The translations under genes and the position numbers were made by a program. From NCBI GenBank assembly GCA_938039795.1, contig CALHWU010000002.1, positions 1 through 10,631 of the forward strand: a stretch of 10,631 nucleotides of DNA, in the 5' to 3' direction. Positions within the stretch are counted from its first letter, which is position 1. Every line of letters starts with the position of its first letter. The DNA is from an uncultured Muribaculaceae bacterium. Its GTDB lineage: Bacteria; Bacteroidota; Bacteroidia; Bacteroidales; Muribaculaceae. This document shows positions 6,012 to 10,631 of the stretch, in pieces. The notes below the pieces were generated by a model that saw only the letters and a list, made by a program, of their open reading frames with translations, was not told the DNA's origin and did no database searches.

Positions 6012-6653
6012 ATGAACCGAAGAGGCAAGCTATATTTCCGTTACGGCACGATGGGATCGGCGAAAACCGCTCTCCTGCTGACGACGGCCTACAATCTTGA
6101 GGAAAGGGGCATGAAACACGTGTGTCTCAAACCGATAGTCGACACACGCGAAAACAACAACGTCATCCGCTCGCGCATCGGCATAGAACGCCCGTGCATG
6201 TGGATCTACGGCGACACCGACCTGTATCAGCTTGCCGAAAAGCTGTTTGAAGAAAACATGGCCGTCATCGACTGGTTTCTGATCGACGAGGCACAGTTTC
6301 TCACCGAAGCACAGGTCGACCAACTTTCGCGTGTAGTCGACGACTTCGGCAGCAACGTAATATGCTACGGACTGCGAACCGACTTCCGCACCCGTCTGTT
6401 CGAAGGATCGCGGCGTCTCTTCGAGATAGCCGACTCGATCGACGAGATAAAGTCGACCTGCACATGCGGCCGCAAGACGATAGTCAACGCGCGCATCGAT
6501 GCCAACGGCGACTTCGTCGACTCGGGCCAGCAGGTGGAGATAGGCGGCAACGACCGCTATATTTCCGTATGCCGCAAATGCTGGCGCAACAAGCGTATCG
6601 AACAGGCCTCAAGGTCGGCACTCCCCTTCCCCGACATCAATTCGCGACTATGA
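6012..6653 (+). CDS. tdk: Thymidine kinase (type II)
   Basis: Thymidine kinase transfers the ATP gamma-phosphate to thymidine, giving dTMP, in the cytoplasmic pyrimidine salvage pathway. The 213-residue product is of usual length. Visible motifs are the P-loop GTMGSAKT (12-19), the catalytic DEAQF (92-96, Glu93 the expected base), YGLRTDFRTRLFEGSRRLFE (119-138, the family signature), and a zinc site formed by Cys150, Cys152, Cys187 and Cys190. The lasso region VEIGGNDRYISVCRKCW closely resembles E. coli Tdk, where the last ligand is His rather than Cys. The P-loop carries Ala17 where the classical Walker A motif has Gly. The start at 6012 fits the family N terminus (MNRRGKLYFRYG). Its stop overlaps the next gene's ATG. 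Confidence 0.97.
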   Translation: MNRRGKLYFRYGTMGSAKTALLLTTAYNLEERGMKHVCLKPIVDTRENNNVIRSRIGIERPCMWIYGDTDLYQLAEKLFEENMAVIDWFLIDEAQFLTEAQVDQLSRVVDDFGSNVICYGLRTDFRTRLFEGSRRLFEIADSIDEIKSTCTCGRKTIVNARIDANGDFVDSGQQVEIGGNDRYISVCRKCWRNKRIEQASRSALPFPDINSRL

Positions 6654-7417
6654 AAACACTCCTAATATCCTTTCTGATCATTTTCTCGGCAATAATGCCT
6701 GCTAAGGCCGTAGGCTTCGCCGACGAGACACTCCACTACAAAGTGATGTTCAAGTGGGGCATCGTACAGAAACAGGCCGGCAGAGCCACACTGCGGCTCA
6801 CAGCAGCTCCCGATCACTTTCAGGCGACACTCTATGCCCGTTCAGAGCCATGGGCCGACCACTTCTACAGGCTGCGCGACACCCTGATCTCCGTCATGGA
6901 CCGCCACGATATGCTGCCCCGGCGCTACGAGCGCATAGCCCACGAGGACGGACGTTTTGACCACGACATAATCCATATCAGCCGCAGCGGCGACCTGTTC
7001 ACCGGCACATCACACCGCATGCGCCGCAAGAAAAAAGGCGAAATAAGCCATTCGGAGATCACACTGAAAGCCGAGGGGCCGACGGTGGATCTCGTCAGCG
7101 TATTCTATTATCTGCGCATGCTCGATTTCGCGGCGATGCAACCGGGATATACCAAGACACTCAACATTTTTTCAGGCAAACGGAAAGAACTGCTCACCAT
7201 CAGATATGTCGGCAAAGAGAATCTGAAACTCGACGGCCGTACATATCCCACCTACCGCATAAGCTTCACATTCACCGACGAAAAATCATCGAAAACCTCC
7301 GACGATATCGATACCTGGATCAGTACAGCATCCGACCACATACCGCTGAAACTCGAAGGGAAACTGAAAGTAGGCAAAATCCGCTGCCTCTACACCGGCA
7401 GCAATTTAACTACCTGA
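6650..7417 (+). CDS. DUF3108 family exported protein
   Basis: The 255-residue product begins with a Sec signal peptide (MKTLLISFLIIFSAIMPAKA, likely cut after Ala20) and continues with a beta-rich domain. The opening LHYKVMFKWGIVQKQAGRAT pattern, the central MLPRRYER segment and the terminal DIDTWIS...IPLKLEGKLKVGKI pattern are those of DUF3108. The family is predicted periplasmic or envelope-associated and its biochemical role is not known. The start at 6650 forms a 4-bp ATGA overlap with the tdk stop; the same frame is open back to 6362, but that part is tdk out of frame and would bury the signal peptide. The overlap implies it is translated together with tdk. Confidence 0.88.
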   Translation: MKTLLISFLIIFSAIMPAKAVGFADETLHYKVMFKWGIVQKQAGRATLRLTAAPDHFQATLYARSEPWADHFYRLRDTLISVMDRHDMLPRRYERIAHEDGRFDHDIIHISRSGDLFTGTSHRMRRKKKGEISHSEITLKAEGPTVDLVSVFYYLRMLDFAAMQPGYTKTLNIFSGKRKELLTIRYVGKENLKLDGRTYPTYRISFTFTDEKSSKTSDDIDTWISTASDHIPLKLEGKLKVGKIRCLYTGSNLTT

Positions 7418-7475
7418 CATAAACTGCCGCAACGTCTGCCTGGACTCAACAAACACTTAACAGAACGCCACGACG

Positions 7476-9245
7476 ATGAAACTCATAAAACCAACCGCTC
7501 TCCTTACAGCCATGGGCATAACATTGGCGGCAACAGCCGCAGACAGTGCGCACAGTTCGCCTATAGAGGTGAATCTGAAGATCGTGGAGACATCAGATGT
7601 CCACGGCAACTTCTTCCCGTACAATTTCATCACCAGGACGCCGTGGGATGGGAGCATGGCGAGGATCGCGACACTTGTGGACTCGCTGCGTGCGTCGTAT
7701 GGCGATGAATCCATAATTTTGCTCGACAATGGCGACATATTGCAAGGGCAGCCGACAGTCTACTACTATAATTATGTCGACACGACATCGCGCCACATTG
7801 CCTCGGAGATCTACGATTACATGGGTTACGACGCGGCCACGATAGGCAACCACGACGTTGAGACCGGTCACAACGTATATGACCGGTGGATCCGCGGTAC
7901 AAACGTGCCTGTTCTCGGCGCCAACGTCATCGAAATATCTTCAGGCAGACCGTATCTGAAACCATATACCGTCATAGAACGCCAGGGTGTAAAAATCGCC
8001 GTGATAGGCATGCTCACCCCCGGCATACCGATGTGGCTCCCCGAGCCGCTGTGGAGCGGACTCCGTTTTGAAGACATCACGACCTCGGCACGCAAATGGA
8101 TCAACATCGTAAGGGAGCGCGAGAATCCCGACATTATCGTCGGTCTGTTCCATTCAGGTCACTCCGACACCAATCCGCGACCGGGAATTACAGAGAACGC
8201 ATGCCTCGATGTGGCACGCAATGTGGCCGGATTCGATATAATACTCGGAGGCCATGACCACCAGCGGGACAATCGTGTGGTAATGAACCCCGACGGCAAA
8301 CCGGTGGTAATCCTTAATCCGGCCAATGATGCGAAAACTGTTGGAGTGGTCAGCATCACCGTCAATATCGACAAAGAGGGCAAAATGACCGACAAAAATG
8401 TAAGCGGCACGCTTGCCGATGTCGACAGCCTGGCGCCATCCAAGCGTTTCCTTGAACGCTTCGACGCCGACAGACAGGCTGTGGAAGATTTTACCGGCAG
8501 GATCATCGGCCGCAGCGAGGGGACGTTTGACTCATCGGAAGCATTGTTCGGCCCGTCAGCATTCATGACGCTGATCCACCGGCTGCAGATGGAACTGACA
8601 GGCGCCGACATATCTTTTGCCGCGCCACTGTCGATAGATGCGGTCATTAACCCGGGTGATATAAGAGTCAGCGATATGTTCGGACTTTACAAGTATGAGA
8701 ACATGTTTCTGACCATGAGTCTCACCGGCGAAGAGATCAAGAATTATCTCGAAGAATCATATTCGATATGGGTTGACACCGCTGCAACACGTCCCGACGG
8801 ACATCTGCTGCTCTTCCGGTCGAAACGCCCGTCGGTTCATGACAACCGCCTCCGCAACCCGGCATACAACTTCGACTCGGCCGCCGGAATAAGATATACC
8901 GTCGACATCACGCGTCCGAAAGGCGAAAGAGTCAATATACTTTCGATGGCCGACGGCACGCCGTTCGATCCGAAGAAGACCTACACCGTAGCCGTCAACT
9001 CTTACCGTGGCAACGGAGGGGGCGACCTGATGACAAGCGGAGCCGGACTGACCAAAGATGAGCTGAAATGCCGCACGCTCTCAAGCACCGACGCTGACCT
9101 GCGCTACTATATGATGAAAGAGATCGAAAAACGCGGAGTAATCAAGCCGGAAACCGACCGAAACTGGCGTTTCGTCCCGGAAAATCTCACCGACAGACTC
9201 GCCGCCCGCGACCGCAAAATCATCAAGGGGAAACAAAACCGCTAA
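7476..9245 (+). CDS. Exported 5'-nucleotidase / metallophosphatase (UshA/CpdB-like)
   Basis: This 589-residue protein belongs to the bifunctional metallophosphatase/5'-nucleotidase family, which hydrolyses nucleotides (and in some members 2',3'-cyclic nucleotides or UDP-sugars) outside the cytoplasm. An N-terminal signal peptide (about residues 1-22) is followed by the calcineurin-like domain. Its two-metal site is visible as Asp41/His43 (SDVHGN), Asp87 (DNGDILQGQ), Asn125-His126 (GNHD), His226 (LFHSGH) and His260/His262 (GGHDHQ). A C-terminal nucleotidase domain (about 340-550) includes FAAPLSIDAVINPGDI and the VAVNSYRGNGGGD segment near its end. There is no LPXTG or GPI-like anchor, so it is probably periplasmic. 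It starts 58 bp after the DUF3108 gene and ends 4 bp before the next start. Exact substrate cannot be read from sequence. Confidence 0.93.
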   Translation: MKLIKPTALLTAMGITLAATAADSAHSSPIEVNLKIVETSDVHGNFFPYNFITRTPWDGSMARIATLVDSLRASYGDESIILLDNGDILQGQPTVYYYNYVDTTSRHIASEIYDYMGYDAATIGNHDVETGHNVYDRWIRGTNVPVLGANVIEISSGRPYLKPYTVIERQGVKIAVIGMLTPGIPMWLPEPLWSGLRFEDITTSARKWINIVRERENPDIIVGLFHSGHSDTNPRPGITENACLDVARNVAGFDIILGGHDHQRDNRVVMNPDGKPVVILNPANDAKTVGVVSITVNIDKEGKMTDKNVSGTLADVDSLAPSKRFLERFDADRQAVEDFTGRIIGRSEGTFDSSEALFGPSAFMTLIHRLQMELTGADISFAAPLSIDAVINPGDIRVSDMFGLYKYENMFLTMSLTGEEIKNYLEESYSIWVDTAATRPDGHLLLFRSKRPSVHDNRLRNPAYNFDSAAGIRYTVDITRPKGERVNILSMADGTPFDPKKTYTVAVNSYRGNGGGDLMTSGAGLTKDELKCRTLSSTDADLRYYMMKEIEKRGVIKPETDRNWRFVPENLTDRLAARDRKIIKGKQNR

Positions 9246-9249
9246 AAAA

Positions 9250-10631
9250 ATGTTGAGATATATCTGCAAGATCGCTTTTACATTCCTGCTGACAGTAGCT
9301 CTGTTTGCAGTCGGGAAAATAGCTTTCATGCTCTGCCATCTGACGGTCTACCGGCCCTTCGGCCTCAGTCAGGCCATCGCTGCGATAGGCCACGGACTTC
9401 CGATGGATTGTACTATGGCAGGTTACATCAGCGTCATCCCGGCGCTCCTTGCCATAGCCCGTCTATGGATCCGCAGCCGGCTGCAGGAGATCGCCGAGAA
9501 GATATATTTCATCATCATAAGCCTGCTTGCAGCCACTGTGCTCGTGCTCGACGCCGCCCTCTATTCCCACTGGGGTTTCAAGCTCGACATGACACCGATC
9601 TTCTACTTCCTGACATCTCCGTCGGCCGTCACCGGAGGCCTGACCCTCATGCAGAAGGCCGGAGGAACTGCCTGCATCATCATCACCTCCATAGCGATAT
9701 TCCTCCTCTATGACCGGCTGATTGTCAGGCTGCAGCTTCCGCACCCCCGCAAGGGAACGAGAGTGAAGGCCACTATAGTCCTGGCTTTGATCACGGGACT
9801 CCTCTTTATCCCTATCCGGGGCGGCTTCACCGTGTCGACGATGAACCCAGGGAGAGCATACTTCAGCCCGGAGATGCGGCTCAACCACGCTGCTACCAAT
9901 CCGGCCTTCAACCTCCTCTACTCGGCCACGCATCAGGACACGGAGGTGAAAAGCCTCAACTCACTGAGCGACGCCGAAATCGAAAAGCTAAGGCCAAGCC
10001 TGATCCGGACGTCGCTCCGCGACCGCGACACCACCCTGCTGTCGATCGACCGGCCCGACATCTGCCTGATACTTCTCGAAAGCTTTTCCACCCACCTTAT
10101 GCCGTCAGCCGGCGGGGAGGCCATAGCCGTGCGCCTCGACAGCATAGCAGCCACCGGACTCAACTTCACCGAATTCTATGCCAGCAGCTTCCGCACCGAC
10201 CGTGCTCTCGCATCAGTGCTATCGGCCTATCCGGGCATTCCTACGGTGAGCGTCATGAAGTCGGTCGGCAAGATCGAGTCGCTCCCATCCCTGCCTCTGG
10301 CGCTGAAAGAGGCCGGGTATGAACTGACATATTATTACGGCGGTGACGTCAATTTCACCAACATGCGGGCATTGCTCGCAGCCGGAGGGTTCGAAAATAT
10401 CGTGGCTGATACTGACTTCCCCCTGTCTCAGCGGCTCGGGAAATGGGGCACCCACGACGACGTGCTTTTCCGACGCGTGGAGACCGATCTGGCATCGCCA
10501 CGCCCGGACGCCTCCCCGCGCCTGACAGTCATACAGACATCGAGCAGCCATGAGCCTTTTGAGGTGCCTATGGCAAAACTACCTGGCAAGGAGGCTAATG
10601 CATTCGCGTTCACCGACAGCGTCACAGGTGG
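9250..10631 (+). CDS. LTA-synthase-like membrane sulfatase (partial, runs off the right edge)
   Basis: The frame stays open from the ATG at 9250 to the window end, giving 460 residues without the C terminus. About five N-terminal membrane segments (roughly 8-28, 58-74, 84-104, 140-155, 174-190) precede an alkaline-phosphatase-superfamily domain of the LtaS type. Key features are ICLILLESFS (Glu277, expected metal ligand), FRTDRALASVLSAYPG (Thr316, expected nucleophile), YYYGGDVNFTNM (361-372) and SSSHEPF (431-437, His434). The terminal metal-binding Asp-His pair lies beyond the edge. Family members move phosphoglycerol or similar groups onto envelope glycans or lipids. Since this looks like a Gram-negative that makes no classical lipoteichoic acid, the acceptor is unknown. 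It begins 4 bp after the nucleotidase stop, so the two are probably co-transcribed. Confidence 0.9.
   Translation, partial: MLRYICKIAFTFLLTVALFAVGKIAFMLCHLTVYRPFGLSQAIAAIGHGLPMDCTMAGYISVIPALLAIARLWIRSRLQEIAEKIYFIIISLLAATVLVLDAALYSHWGFKLDMTPIFYFLTSPSAVTGGLTLMQKAGGTACIIITSIAIFLLYDRLIVRLQLPHPRKGTRVKATIVLALITGLLFIPIRGGFTVSTMNPGRAYFSPEMRLNHAATNPAFNLLYSATHQDTEVKSLNSLSDAEIEKLRPSLIRTSLRDRDTTLLSIDRPDICLILLESFSTHLMPSAGGEAIAVRLDSIAATGLNFTEFYASSFRTDRALASVLSAYPGIPTVSVMKSVGKIESLPSLPLALKEAGYELTYYYGGDVNFTNMRALLAAGGFENIVADTDFPLSQRLGKWGTHDDVLFRRVETDLASPRPDASPRLTVIQTSSSHEPFEVPMAKLPGKEANAFAFTDSVTG

Noticed and set aside
6362..6649. Longer N terminus for the DUF3108 protein starting at 6362
   Set aside because: It is tdk out of frame and would bury the clear signal peptide that starts at 6650.

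Overview
The window looks like a chromosomal segment of a member of the Bacteroidales, probably Muribaculaceae (S24-7) or a close relative. Three things point there. The minus-strand 16S rRNA 5' end at the left edge reads AACGCTAGCGACAGGCTTAA, a form I associate with Muribaculaceae. Promoters follow the Bacteroidetes pattern (TTTG, about 20 bp, TAnnTTTG), and most starts lack a Shine-Dalgarno sequence. The genes (a complete-looking Rnf set lacking rnfB, a BF3164-like propeller lipoprotein, DUF3108, an LTA-synthase-like sulfatase) are typical of gut Bacteroidales. The family-level placement is inference from 62 bases of 16S and should be held loosely.

Layout, left to right. 1-62: 5' end of a 16S rRNA gene on the minus strand. 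63-586: rRNA leader with two well-matched tandem promoters (333-364 and 470-501) and a leader hairpin (214-242). 587-4574: minus-strand operon rnfC-rnfD-rnfG-rnfE-rnfA, every junction overlapping. It encodes the membrane complex coupling ferredoxin/NADH electron transfer to ion translocation, but rnfB is not beside rnfC. 4575-4811: divergent promoter region. 4812-5876: plus-strand BF3164-like lipoprotein gene broken by a single in-frame TAA. 5877-6011: promoter region with two back-to-back -7 elements. 6012-10631: plus-strand run of tdk (type II thymidine kinase), a DUF3108 exported protein overlapping tdk by 4 bp, an exported 5'-nucleotidase/metallophosphatase, and, 4 bp after it, an LTA-synthase-like membrane sulfatase that runs off the right edge.

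How the genes may work together. The five Rnf subunits would form most of one inner-membrane machine, and RnfB, the ferredoxin-facing iron-sulfur subunit, must be supplied from elsewhere if the complex works. In the right-hand cluster, the exported nucleotidase could release nucleosides outside the cytoplasm and thymidine kinase could re-phosphorylate thymidine inside. That salvage link is inferred from gene order and family function only.

I did not find a clearly new system. The points most worth checking are the nonsense codon in the lipoprotein gene, the missing rnfB, and the lack of a terminator between rnfA and the rRNA promoters. There are no tRNA genes, insertion sequences, CRISPR arrays or phage genes that I can recognise.
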